A DNA stretch of 6,130 bases from Burkholderiales bacterium (GCA_947458895.1 CANHBY010000093.1:1-6130); one strand, 5' to 3'. Shown: positions 1 through 5,802, counted from the stretch's first letter. Translations and numbers: made by a program. The notes: a model not told the origin generated them from the sequence alone.

Positions 1-47
1 GCTGATTTTCGCCGCTTCTCGGGATTGGCGTGCGATGGGGGTGAACA
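1..47 (+). repeat. Imperfect direct repeat, copy A (flanks the Fic gene)
   Basis: These 47 bases match 1967-2013 at 43 positions (differences at 9, 17, 28 and 39). The match ends abruptly after GTGAACA. Copy A begins at the window edge and may extend further upstream. Confidence 0.8.
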
Positions 48-85
48 AGCTCAACGCCCTCATCAGGCGCTGAACATGAGGACCC

Positions 86-109
86 CTGCCGAGGCTTATG
101 CTTTGGCAG
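86..109 (+). terminator. Hairpin just inside the transposase tail, terminator-like but without T-run
   Basis: CTGCCGAGGC (86-95) can pair with GCTTTGGCAG (100-109) across the loop TTAT. This gives a 10-bp RNA stem if G-U pairs are counted. It overlaps the last codons of the transposase remnant. No run of T follows, so intrinsic termination is doubtful. Confidence 0.25.
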
Positions 110-224
110 CCTGAGCTGTGCAGAAACCGCTGGGTCAATACACCTTGGCGCCGAAGTTCAAACGCAAGGGTCTGGCGGAGGAATGCGTTGCGGCCCACTT
201 TGAGGCGTGCCGAACATCACCAAG

Positions 225-308
225 AACCGCGCCACTTTTCGGCCTGAGTCTGGCGCAGTTTGATAAACTGCGCCACAATTGCGCCACATCTGCTTCAAAC
301 AGCGCCAC
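225..308 (+). promoter_or_regulatory. Repeated AANNGCGCCAC boxes and palindrome upstream of the Fic gene
   Basis: Four direct copies of the 11-mer AANNGCGCCAC lie at 225-235, 266-276, 277-287 and 298-308. The start-to-start distances are 41, 11 and 21 bases, close to whole turns of the DNA helix. An inverted near-copy, ending in G instead of C, lies at 250-260. Together with the copy at 266-276 it makes a perfect palindrome with 11-base arms (TGGCGCAGTTT at 251-261 and its complement at 265-275) and a 3-base centre. The array ends 6 bases before the preferred start codon. It looks like a multi-site operator, possibly bound by the winged-helix domain of the Fic protein itself; that partner is inference. 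I found no convincing -35/-10 pair here. Confidence 0.6.
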
Positions 309-314
309 ACTGAG

Positions 315-1676
315 ATGTCATCCACCACAGACTTACTGAACAGCATCCGGGCATCTGAGAACGGGTTGACGCTGGGCGAACTGCTGGCCGTGCACCCTGG
401 CATTGCCAGGCGAACCGCACAGCGCCTGATCGCGAAGCTGATTGAGGGCGGCCAGGTTGCAGCGTTGGGTGAAGGTCGGGCGCGTCGCTATTTTCGTGCC
501 GAAGTCCAATCTGGCGGCAGCCCACTGGCCGCCAGAGTCGATGGTTTCCCACCGTTCATTCCACTGTCTGCCGACAGCCAGGACATTCTTGCTTATGTCG
601 ACCAGCCTTTGGTCGCGCGCAAGCCGGTAGGCTATCAGCGTGATTTCCTCGATGCTTACCGCCCCCATGAGACCTGGTATTTGTCGCATTCGCTGCGCCG
701 CCAGTTACACAAGATGGGCAGAACCGCTGATGTTGACGAACCCGCGGGCACCTACAGCCGAGCCATTCTCAGCCGATTACTGATCGACTTGTCTTGGGCA
801 TCGAGCCATCTGGAGGGCAACACCTACTCTCGGCTCGACACGCGTGAGCTCATTGAGCATGGCAAGGCCGCACGCGGCAAGGCTGCCATCGAGACCCAGA
901 TGATCTTGAACCATAAGACGGCGATCGAACTGCTGATTGAAAACATCGACAGTGCGGAGTTCAACCGCTACACGCTGATGAACTTGCACAGCGCTTTGGC
1001 GGAAAACTTGCTGCCCAATCCGGCAGATGAGGGGCGAATTCGCCAGCACGCTGTCGATATCGGCAAAAGCGTCTGTCGCCCCCTCTCAACACCACAGCAG
1101 ATCGAAGACGCGCTGGATGAACTGCTGGGTAAGGCGAACCAGATTGGCGATCCGTTTGAGCAATCCTTCTTCATGATGGTGCACTTGCCCTACCTGCAGC
1201 CCTTTGCCGACATCAACAAGCGCACCTCGCGCTTGGCCGCGAATTTGCCGCTGTTCCGAGCGAACCTTTGTCCGCTGACCTTTCTGGACGTGCCCGAGCA
1301 GGCCTACAGCCGAGCCACCCTCGGCGTGTATGAAATGACTCGCGTGGAGCTGCTGCGTGATCTTTACGTTTGGGCCTACGAGCGTTCGACACAAGAATAT
1401 CTGGCCCTCAAGCAAGGCCTGGCGGAGCCCGACCCCCTTCGCTTGGCATGGCGTGATTTCATCAAGCAGACCATCCGCGAAGTCATCATGCATCCGGATC
1501 TTGAGCCGCTTTCCTGCATTCAGCGAGCCGTGGCAGAGCGTGTTCCTGAGAGTGAACAAGCGGGCGTAAAGGCACTGACTGTCGAAGAACTCCGCAGGCT
1601 GCACGAGGGGGTGCTGGCCCGCTACGGTTTACGGCCGTCCGAATACACAGCCTGGCAGGCGGTTCGTGGGCATTGA
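315..1676 (+). CDS. Fic-family protein with N-terminal winged-helix domain, altered Fic motif
   Basis: This 453-residue protein belongs to the Fic (filamentation induced by cAMP) family, whose members usually transfer AMP or a related group from a nucleotide to protein hydroxyls. Residues about 4-60 form a winged helix-turn-helix (LTLGELLAVHPGIARRTAQRLI, then a basic wing ending RARRYF). Residues 163-168 (SSHLEG) fit the inhibitory [S/T]xxxE[G/N] helix lying before the Fic core, as in class II Fic proteins. The core is HLPYLQPFADINKRTSR (290-306). In the canonical HPFx[D/E]GN[G/K]R motif, His is the catalytic base; here Gln295 sits at that place and Ile300 replaces Gly, while Asp299, Asn301, Lys302 and Arg303 remain. 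Activity may therefore differ from standard AMPylation. The ATG at 315 is preferred over an in-frame TTG at 279, because the TTG would place two operator-like boxes inside the gene; neither start has a good Shine-Dalgarno. No antitoxin partner adjoins it, which suits self-inhibition by its own helix. Confidence 0.88.
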   Translation: MSSTTDLLNSIRASENGLTLGELLAVHPGIARRTAQRLIAKLIEGGQVAALGEGRARRYFRAEVQSGGSPLAARVDGFPPFIPLSADSQDILAYVDQPLVARKPVGYQRDFLDAYRPHETWYLSHSLRRQLHKMGRTADVDEPAGTYSRAILSRLLIDLSWASSHLEGNTYSRLDTRELIEHGKAARGKAAIETQMILNHKTAIELLIENIDSAEFNRYTLMNLHSALAENLLPNPADEGRIRQHAVDIGKSVCRPLSTPQQIEDALDELLGKANQIGDPFEQSFFMMVHLPYLQPFADINKRTSRLAANLPLFRANLCPLTFLDVPEQAYSRATLGVYEMTRVELLRDLYVWAYERSTQEYLALKQGLAEPDPLRLAWRDFIKQTIREVIMHPDLEPLSCIQRAVAERVPESEQAGVKALTVEELRRLHEGVLARYGLRPSEYTAWQAVRGH

Positions 1677-1712
1677 TGGACGCGGGTTCAATTCGGGGTT
1701 TGCGCGATCAGT

Positions 1713-1727
1713 GGGGTCAAGTCTTGC
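1713..1727 (+). repeat. GGGGTCAAGTCTTGC motif, copy 1
   Basis: This 15-mer recurs with one change at 1908-1922. From memory, motifs of this kind (reverse complement GCAAGACxTGACCCC) are common in proteobacterial intergenic regions near small IS200-like/REP-associated transposases. No such transposase is visible in the window. Confidence 0.45.
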
Positions 1728-1907
1728 CTTCTAAATATGGTGACTTGTAAAACATGAAAAGCCGCTCAACCATCCAACCAAGGCATCCATGGCACCTGCG
1801 CCAGGCCGAGGCGGTGTGGGTCAAACGTCGGGATCAGATCGACCCTATCGAGTCCGATTTTGACTTTGATCTTGGGGGGTGCTTTCTGCGGCACAGCAAG
1901 AGTCAAC

Positions 1908-1922
1908 GGGGTCATGTCTTGC
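1908..1922 (+). repeat. GGGGTCATGTCTTGC motif, copy 2
   Basis: It differs from the copy at 1713-1727 by one base, in the same orientation, 195 bases downstream. Together the two may mark the ends of a small repeat unit. Confidence 0.45.
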
Positions 1923-1966
1923 GTGACTGAGGCAGTCAAGGAATGGTGATTGCGGTCAGGGCGATT

Positions 1967-2013
1967 GCTGATTTGCGCCGCTGCTCGGGATTGTCGTGCG
2001 ATGGAGGTGAACA
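1967..2013 (+). repeat. Imperfect direct repeat, copy B (flanks the Fic gene)
   Basis: This is the second copy of the 47-base sequence at 1-47, in the same orientation, with 43 of 47 bases identical. The differences are three amino-acid-changing and one silent in the shared minus-strand frame, so it does not look like a conserved coding sequence. The two copies bracket the Fic gene. Confidence 0.8.
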
Positions 2014-2107
2014 GTTGCAACCGAGCCGTTCCGCACGCATCCCACGCGTCAGCACCCTGCGGTGATCGGGTCTGCCGGCAGCCCAGAGCGTCGGACGGCG
2101 AGGCCAG

Positions 2108-2175
2108 TTGCTGCCGCTGAGGTTGTTCCTATATTTCGTTCATATATTGCATTCGACGAATAAAAGTAACATACT
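2108..2175 (+). promoter_or_regulatory. Putative abiE promoter with palindromic operator
   Basis: TTGCTG (2108-2113) and TATATT (2130-2135), with a 16-base spacer, make a plausible sigma-70 promoter. Just downstream lies the perfect odd palindrome ATTCG-A-CGAAT (2151-2161); its ACGAA also mirrors TTCGT at 2135-2139. AbiEi antitoxins are known to repress their own operon by binding inverted repeats near the promoter, so this is a natural operator candidate. An alternative is TTGCAT (2147-2152) with CATACT (2170-2175), which would put the transcript start at or near the ATG and make a leaderless message. No Shine-Dalgarno is visible before the ATG, which makes that alternative worth keeping. 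Confidence 0.4.
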
Positions 2176-2181
2176 CCAGCC

Positions 2182-2787
2182 ATGATCTCCAACACCCATA
2201 CCCAGCGCGTGCTCTGCCTGGCCAGCCAGAAGGGGCTGCTGCGTGCCAACGATCTGGACGCCATCGATGCGCCCCGGGTCGTCCTGACGCGTCTGACCGC
2301 CGCGGGTCTGCTGGAAAGGATTGGTCGTGGCCTGTACCGCCTACCAGACTCCCAGGGGTCCGAACACGAGAGCCTCGTGACCGTTGCTACCAAGGTGCCG
2401 CAAGCCGTGTTCTGCCTGCTCACAGCACTGCAGTTCCACGAGTTGACCACCCAACTGCCTCGCCAGGTCTGGATCGCCATGCCACGCGGCAGTCATGCCC
2501 CACGGTTCGACTATCCGCCGATCAAGATGGTGCAGTTCACGGGCGAGGCCTACACGGCAGGTATCGAGGAAGTTGAACGCGATGGCGTCAAGCTCCGGGT
2601 GTACAGCGTGGCCAAGACCGTGGCTGACTGCTTCAAGCATCGCAACAAGATCGGCCTTGACGTCGCGCTGGAGGCCCTGAAAGACGCCAGGGCACGCAAC
2701 AGGGCCTCCGTCGTTGACATCTGGCGCAACGCCAAGGTCTGCCGCGTGGCCAACGTGATCCGGCCCTATCTGGAGAGCATCGGATGA
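2182..2787 (+). CDS. abiEi: AbiEi-type antitoxin / transcriptional regulator of a type IV toxin-antitoxin system
   Basis: This 201-residue protein matches the AbiEi family. These cytoplasmic antitoxins counter the nucleotidyltransferase toxin AbiEii without needing to bind it directly (type IV), and they repress their own operon. Residues about 5-55 form the winged helix typical of the family, ending in the hallmark LTRLTAAGLLERIGRGLYRLP. The C-terminal domain carries the conserved block VYSVAKTVADCFKHRNKIGLD followed by ALEAL. The length is normal and the frame is unbroken. The stop overlaps the toxin start as ATGA (2784-2787), the usual translationally coupled arrangement. Its toxin partner is disrupted, so the gene is now an orphan antitoxin that might still act as a regulator or protect against related toxins. 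No Shine-Dalgarno precedes the ATG. Confidence 0.9.
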   Translation: MISNTHTQRVLCLASQKGLLRANDLDAIDAPRVVLTRLTAAGLLERIGRGLYRLPDSQGSEHESLVTVATKVPQAVFCLLTALQFHELTTQLPRQVWIAMPRGSHAPRFDYPPIKMVQFTGEAYTAGIEEVERDGVKLRVYSVAKTVADCFKHRNKIGLDVALEALKDARARNRASVVDIWRNAKVCRVANVIRPYLESIG

Positions 2788-3646
2788 ACCTCGCCAATCC
2801 CAACGTCGCCGCGTCCGTCCGTGCGCGATTGCTCAACGTCGCCAAAGCGCAGGGTGTGGATTGCAATCAGGTGCTGGTGCGTATTGCGCTGGAACGCATT
2901 CTCTACCGCCTGACCCGATCGCAGCACGCTGATCGTTTTCTGCTCAAGGGTGCGCAGCTCTTCACGCTCTGGTACGACATGCCACATCGGGCCACGCGCG
3001 ACGCCGATCTGCTCGGCTTCGGTGCGAGCGATTTGGCATCGGTGGCCCAAACCTTCCGCGACATTGCCGCCGTTGCTGTGGATGACGGTATGGCATTCGA
3101 CCCGGCCTCGGTCACGGTCTAAGAGATCCGCAAGGAAGCCGGCTACGGGGGCGTCCGCGTGATCATCGCGGGCGAACTGGCCAAGGCTCGCTGCAAGACA
3201 CAGATCGATGCTGGCTTCGGAGATGCCGTCACGCCTGCGCCCGTGGAATCGGTCTTTCCAGTCCTGCTCAACGATCTTCCCGCACCCCGGCTGCTGGCCT
3301 ACCCAACGTACACGGTCATCGCGGAGAAACTCCCGCCATTGCCCTGCTGGGCATCACCAACAGCCGCCTGAAGGACTACTTCGATCTGTCGGTGCTGCTG
3401 GAACGAGAAACTCTGGACACCGATTTGCTGGCCCAAGCGATCAAAGTCACCTTCGAGCGGCGCGGTATGTCCGTACCCGATGCAGCGCCGATTGGGCTGA
3501 CTGACGAGTTCGCGCACGATTTCACGCGGCAGGCGCTGTGGTTTGCGTTCCTTAAGAAGAACGAGCTTTCCCCCAAGCCCCTGCCTGCCATCGTGGATCG
3601 GTTGCGATCTGCACTGGCCCCCGCCTTGAACCGAGTCGCTCTTTGA
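2784..3646 (+). pseudogene. abiEii: AbiEii-type nucleotidyltransferase toxin, broken by a stop codon and a frameshift
   Basis: AbiEii toxins are cytoplasmic nucleotidyltransferases that arrest growth and cause abortive phage infection. The first 112 codons contain the nucleotidyltransferase core: LLKGAQLF (53-60) and the Asp pair in TRDADLLGF (Asp73, Asp75). A TAA at 3120-3122 then interrupts the frame. Reading on in the same frame gives EIRKEAGYGG, ARCKTQIDAGFGDAVTP and YTVIAEKL, all typical of the family. After the CTC at 3330-3332 the frame shifts; restoring one base near 3333-3334 (AAACTCC[A]CGCC) gives EKLHAIALLGITNSRLKDYFDL, the conserved Lys-containing region. The rest runs in the new frame to TGA at 3644-3646. 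With both lesions repaired the protein would be about 287 residues, the normal family length. TAA could come from GAA by one change. Neither the 112-codon fragment nor the later pieces should be active toxin, although readthrough cannot be excluded. Confidence 0.9.
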
Positions 3647-3853
3647 ACACCGACTCGCAGGGCAGCACCTACGCGTCCATCGCCACCGATTCAAAAGGGT
3701 CTTTAGAACAAAGGCGTATCGGAGCCCCAAGCTGTGGCTTGCCTTTAAACCGAATACGGTGCATCACGTGGGGCTAAATAATTGAGACCCCACCACATGT
3801 GTGCGGTGCCAGTTCAACCCCCAACGTCTGAATCGAACCTGCACCCCATCTGC
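3647..3853. other. Intergenic region between convergent abiE and hipBA operons
   Basis: These 207 bases lie between the 3' ends of the two convergent operons and contain no gene I can support. The only structure seen is the stem GTGGGG (3768-3773) / CCCCAC (3788-3793), listed separately. Confidence 0.5.
3768..3793. terminator. Weak stem-loop between convergent operons
   Basis: GTGGGG (3768-3773) pairs with CCCCAC (3788-3793), with an AT-rich loop that can add two more pairs around one bulged base. There is no clear T-run on either side, so a bidirectional terminator is suggested mainly by its position between two converging operons. Confidence 0.25.
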
Positions 3854-5161
3854 TCAGGCGATTTGTTTTGTCATCTCCTTGATGACAGTATGCAGAATGG
3901 CCCTGAGGCAACGGGATTCGCCTGCCATGGTGGCGGACAGTTCGGGGCGCGCTTGGGCGAGCTGGGTATTTTCAGCTTCGATCTCGGCATACAGCGCTTC
4001 AGCCTGCGGCACAGCACGGCTGCGCAGATTTTCAAGCATACGCTCGGCCGTGCCTTTGGCCAGATTCAACGATGCACCGGCCTCCAGCAGCAGGCCACGG
4101 TGGATGTCCGAGAAACGTCGTACGCCCAGGATCGGCCACGCCAGCTGGGTTTGTTGGGGCCATCCTTTTTTGTCGAAGGCGAGCGTGTCATACGTGGCAA
4201 CGCTGAGGAGGTCGTAGATCGGTGCCAACTGAACACCCTCGTGGGAGACCAGGAAGCTCAGGTTTTTCAGATGAGCGTCGCCATTACCGATGAGCACATT
4301 GAACACCAGCCAGCCAAAGAGTCGAGAACGCGCTACCGCCGTGCTGCGACAGGCATTGGCCAGTGCGGCGAGATTTTCCATGCTGCCCTGGCTGTATTTG
4401 AAGCTGCGATCCAGCCCCAGCAGTTGGCAGGCATCAATCACGTGTCGGCGTTGCCAGCCCTGACCCTCTGGAATCCGGTCAAAGCGGTCAATCAGGTACA
4501 CCGGTGATGGCACGTAGCGGCGGTGCACATTGGGCACATCAAGCCCCAGCCGCTTGGCCAGCCGCATCACGAACCATTCATTGATCACAGAATGGGGGTA
4601 GTCCTCATCTGGGTGATCTGGTTTCAGGATGTGGGTAGAGGGTGTGGCGCCGGCCGGCTCAAACAGTGCGCTGTTTTGCAGGACGACTGCCAGCTTGTGC
4701 TGGGCACCCGCCAGCGACATGCGCTTGATGGCCGCATGCGTCAACGGTGCCTTGGGCAACTGACGAATGCGCGTCTCCAGGACATCGTCCGGCAATGGCC
4801 GCAGGGGTTCAGGTGTTTGCGGCATGGCATCTGGCGGCAGCAAGGTCACCGACCCTGCTGATTCCGCGCCGTACCAAGCCAACAAGCCGAAGGCGTCTGC
4901 CGCATCCAGCTTGGCATCTCCGGCCAGCAGAACACGTTGGCCTTCTTCCGGCAGCAGGTTATCGAAATACCATTGCACGGGGCGCTTGCTTGCGCCGTCC
5001 AGCAAGGATTCTGTCGTCAGGGGAAGATGCGGACTGAGCGCAAAGCCCTGAGGGTTGCTCAACCAGCCTGCTGCGTATTGAAAACTCCAGAGGCCAGCCA
5101 CTTCTTGCAAGATGCCAACCTCTGTGTGATTGATCGATGCGCGCAAAGACCGGCCGTTCAT
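3854..5161 (-). CDS. hipA: HipA-family serine/threonine kinase toxin
   Basis: This 435-residue protein is a full-length HipA kinase. In E. coli, HipA phosphorylates glutamyl-tRNA synthetase, halts translation and promotes persistence; the target here is unknown. The N-terminal subdomain (about 1-105) is followed by the kinase core. MSLAGAQHK (148-156) is the P-loop and autophosphorylation segment, with Ser149 corresponding to E. coli Ser150. Lys180 in HILKP is the ATP-binding lysine. INEWFVMRLAKRLGLDVP follows, then YLIDRFDR (222-229). IGNGDAHLKN (291-300) carries the catalytic Asp295 and metal-binding Asn300. PIYDLLS supplies Asp317, the equivalent of the DFG aspartate. All key residues are present, so it should be active. 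Its ATG overlaps the hipB stop as ATGA, indicating coupled translation. Compared with E. coli HipA (440 residues) the length is normal. Confidence 0.94.
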   Translation of the reverse strand: MNGRSLRASINHTEVGILQEVAGLWSFQYAAGWLSNPQGFALSPHLPLTTESLLDGASKRPVQWYFDNLLPEEGQRVLLAGDAKLDAADAFGLLAWYGAESAGSVTLLPPDAMPQTPEPLRPLPDDVLETRIRQLPKAPLTHAAIKRMSLAGAQHKLAVVLQNSALFEPAGATPSTHILKPDHPDEDYPHSVINEWFVMRLAKRLGLDVPNVHRRYVPSPVYLIDRFDRIPEGQGWQRRHVIDACQLLGLDRSFKYSQGSMENLAALANACRSTAVARSRLFGWLVFNVLIGNGDAHLKNLSFLVSHEGVQLAPIYDLLSVATYDTLAFDKKGWPQQTQLAWPILGVRRFSDIHRGLLLEAGASLNLAKGTAERMLENLRSRAVPQAEALYAEIEAENTQLAQARPELSATMAGESRCLRAILHTVIKEMTKQIA

Positions 5162-5424
5162 GGCTTGCCCTTGCTTTTCGCTGGCTCGTTCAAATAGGCG
5201 GCCACGCTCTCGGGTACATCTACCATGACCCGCAGGCCCAACCCTTCAAGCACTTGAAAGAGCTTGCCCCACTGCACAGATTCACTGCCACGCTCAATCT
5301 TGCCCAGGAAGTTCTCGCTGACGCCGATGCTGCCTGCGGCATCGTCTTGGCGAATCTTCTGCGCCTTGCGGCTGGCGCGCACCACCTTGCCGATGGCGCT
5401 TGCGTTGTCGATGGGTATCTTCAT
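5158..5424 (-). CDS. hipB: HipB-family antitoxin, XRE-type DNA-binding protein
   Basis: This 88-residue protein precedes hipA in the same operon. HipB proteins bind and neutralise the HipA kinase and, as dimers, repress their shared promoter. Residues about 9-63 form a five-helix XRE/Cro-CI domain: IGKVVRASRKAQKIRQDDAA, then GVSENFLGKIERG with the recognition helix around 36-45, then LFQVLEGLGLRVMVDVP. The tail (about 71-88, ending AKSKGKP) is short and lysine-rich, like the flexible tail of other HipB proteins. I chose the ATG at 5424: a Shine-Dalgarno AAAGGA (5431-5436) sits six bases before it. An in-frame TTG six bases upstream, two codons longer, would have no room for that site. The stop overlaps hipA by the ATGA arrangement, so the two are co-translated in a fixed ratio. 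Confidence 0.92.
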   Translation of the reverse strand: MKIPIDNASAIGKVVRASRKAQKIRQDDAAGSIGVSENFLGKIERGSESVQWGKLFQVLEGLGLRVMVDVPESVAAYLNEPAKSKGKP

Positions 5425-5428
5425 GGGC

Positions 5429-5450
5429 AATCCTTTAGAGGATGAGGATT
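5429..5450. promoter_or_regulatory. hip operator-like site O1
   Basis: AATCC and GGATT half-sites are separated by 12 bases, overlapping the -10 and the leader of hipB. E. coli HipB binds TATCC-N8-GGATA, whose ATCC/GGAT core is the same with a spacer four bases shorter. Confidence 0.65.
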
Positions 5451-5476
5451 TTGCGCCAAGCAGGCACGTTTTGCAA
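5448..5476 (-). promoter_or_regulatory. Putative hipBA promoter
   Basis: On the minus strand, TTGCAA (5471-5476) and CAAAAT (5448-5453) are separated by 17 bases; each matches the sigma-70 consensus at four of six positions. A transcript start near 5441 would give a leader of about 17 bases containing the Shine-Dalgarno AAAGGA. The promoter fits exactly between two operator-like sites: one overlaps the -10 and the other abuts the -35. A second possible pair further upstream (TTGTTC and AATAAA, 17-base spacer) would overlap the middle operator. Confidence 0.45.
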
Positions 5477-5478
5477 AA

Positions 5479-5500
5479 AATCCTTTTAACCGTGCGGATT
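5479..5500. promoter_or_regulatory. hip operator-like site O2
   Basis: It has the same AATCC-N12-GGATT architecture as O1, starting 50 bases further upstream of hipB, directly behind the -35. The left half continues as AATCCTTT, as in O1. Confidence 0.65.
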
Positions 5501-5527
5501 TATTGTGTGCGCTGTGTTTTTGAACAA

Positions 5528-5549
5528 AATCCTTGCAATCATGATGATT
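5528..5549. promoter_or_regulatory. hip operator-like site O3 (imperfect)
   Basis: This is AATCC-N12-TGATT, one change from O1 and O2, starting 49 bases beyond O2. All three sites share AATCCTT in the left half. Confidence 0.5.
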
Positions 5550-5802
5550 TTAATCAATGGCCCCCTGCCGCAGTCCTCGTCCAAGGTTTACCCATTGAGT
5601 CGGCGGCGCAAAATTCCGCCCAACTCCACGCCAGGCCGGTGATCCGTTTTTTTTGAACAAACGCGACACCCATAAGCCTCGCTGTGGCTCGGCATGGCAG
5701 GCGTGCGGTATGTGCCAGAGCCGAAGAATGAACGGCTGCAATGTTTGCCAACATAGCATTTGAATCGATGAATATAAGAATACTTGAACTGGCATAAATA
5801 CA
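5550..5802. other. Gene-less stretch upstream of hipBA
   Basis: I see no gene that I can support here; the ORFs crossing it lack family motifs. It contains an eight-base T-run (5647-5654) and a repeat of TTTTTGAACAAA (5517-5528 and 5650-5661). It also has an inverted repeat GGCTCGGCA (5686-5694) / TGCCAGAGCC (5713-5722) with one bulge, and an imperfect palindrome centred on ATGTT-TGCC-AACAT (5741-5754). From about 5751 to 5803 the DNA is clearly more AT-rich than the rest, as a promoter region would be. Confidence 0.45.

Larger units (their letters stand above)
1..114 (+). pseudogene. C-terminal tail of IS3/IS481-type transposase (partial)
   Basis: Reading from base 1, the frame runs open to a TGA at 112-114 and ends in RPHQALNMRTPAEAYALAA. 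The pattern RPHxAL, then a short spacer, then TPAEAY, is the usual end of the DDE integrase-core transposases of the IS3 and IS481 families. Only about the last 19 residues (from about position 55) look like transposase. The residues before them (ADFRRFSGLACDGGEQ) do not resemble the family, and the DNA beneath them (1-47) is repeated at 1967-2013, so this is probably a junction of debris rather than the end of an active element. The 5' part lies outside the window. The catalytic DDE residues are not visible, and I could not identify a terminal inverted repeat downstream. Confidence 0.55.
1677..2134. other. Gene-poor stretch of repeat debris between the Fic gene and abiEi
   Basis: I see no convincing gene here. 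A 58-codon ORF on + (1754-1930, starting MKSRSTIQPRHPWHL) and an 84-codon ORF on - (1766-2020, TTG start) overlap each other, lack Shine-Dalgarno sites and match nothing I recognise. The stretch holds two copies of GGGGTCAWGTCTTGC (1713-1727, 1908-1922), a copy of the sequence found at the start of the window (1967-2013), and a short inverted repeat TGACTG/CAGTCA (1924-1938). It also holds a 10-base palindrome CTGCCGGCAG (2072-2081). It reads as accumulated remnants of small mobile or repetitive elements. Confidence 0.5.

Noticed and set aside
225..308. CRISPR array or replication iterons
   Set aside because: The repeats are only 11 bases with spacings of 11 to 41, there is no Cas or replication gene, and their position directly before a start codon fits an operator better.
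1086..1604. 172-codon minus-strand frame inside the Fic gene
   Set aside because: It lies wholly within the well-supported Fic coding region and shows no family motifs.
1681..1705. GGGTTCAATTC after the Fic gene, like a tRNA T-arm or an att site
   Set aside because: The bases on either side cannot form the T-stem, and no acceptor or anticodon arm is present.
3392..3646. Separate 84-codon gene starting at ATG 3392
   Set aside because: Its sequence is the C-terminal part of AbiEii, and family-like sequence continues upstream of this ATG in the same frame (to about 3335), so it is a pseudogene segment and not its own gene.
3782..4507. 241-codon plus-strand frame across the 3' half of hipA
   Set aside because: It is an antisense shadow of hipA, which carries every kinase motif in the other strand; the shadow has no recognisable domain.
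5640..5660. Intrinsic terminator at the eight-base T-run
   Set aside because: Only a three-pair stem can be drawn before the T-run, and there is no gene upstream on the plus strand that would need it.
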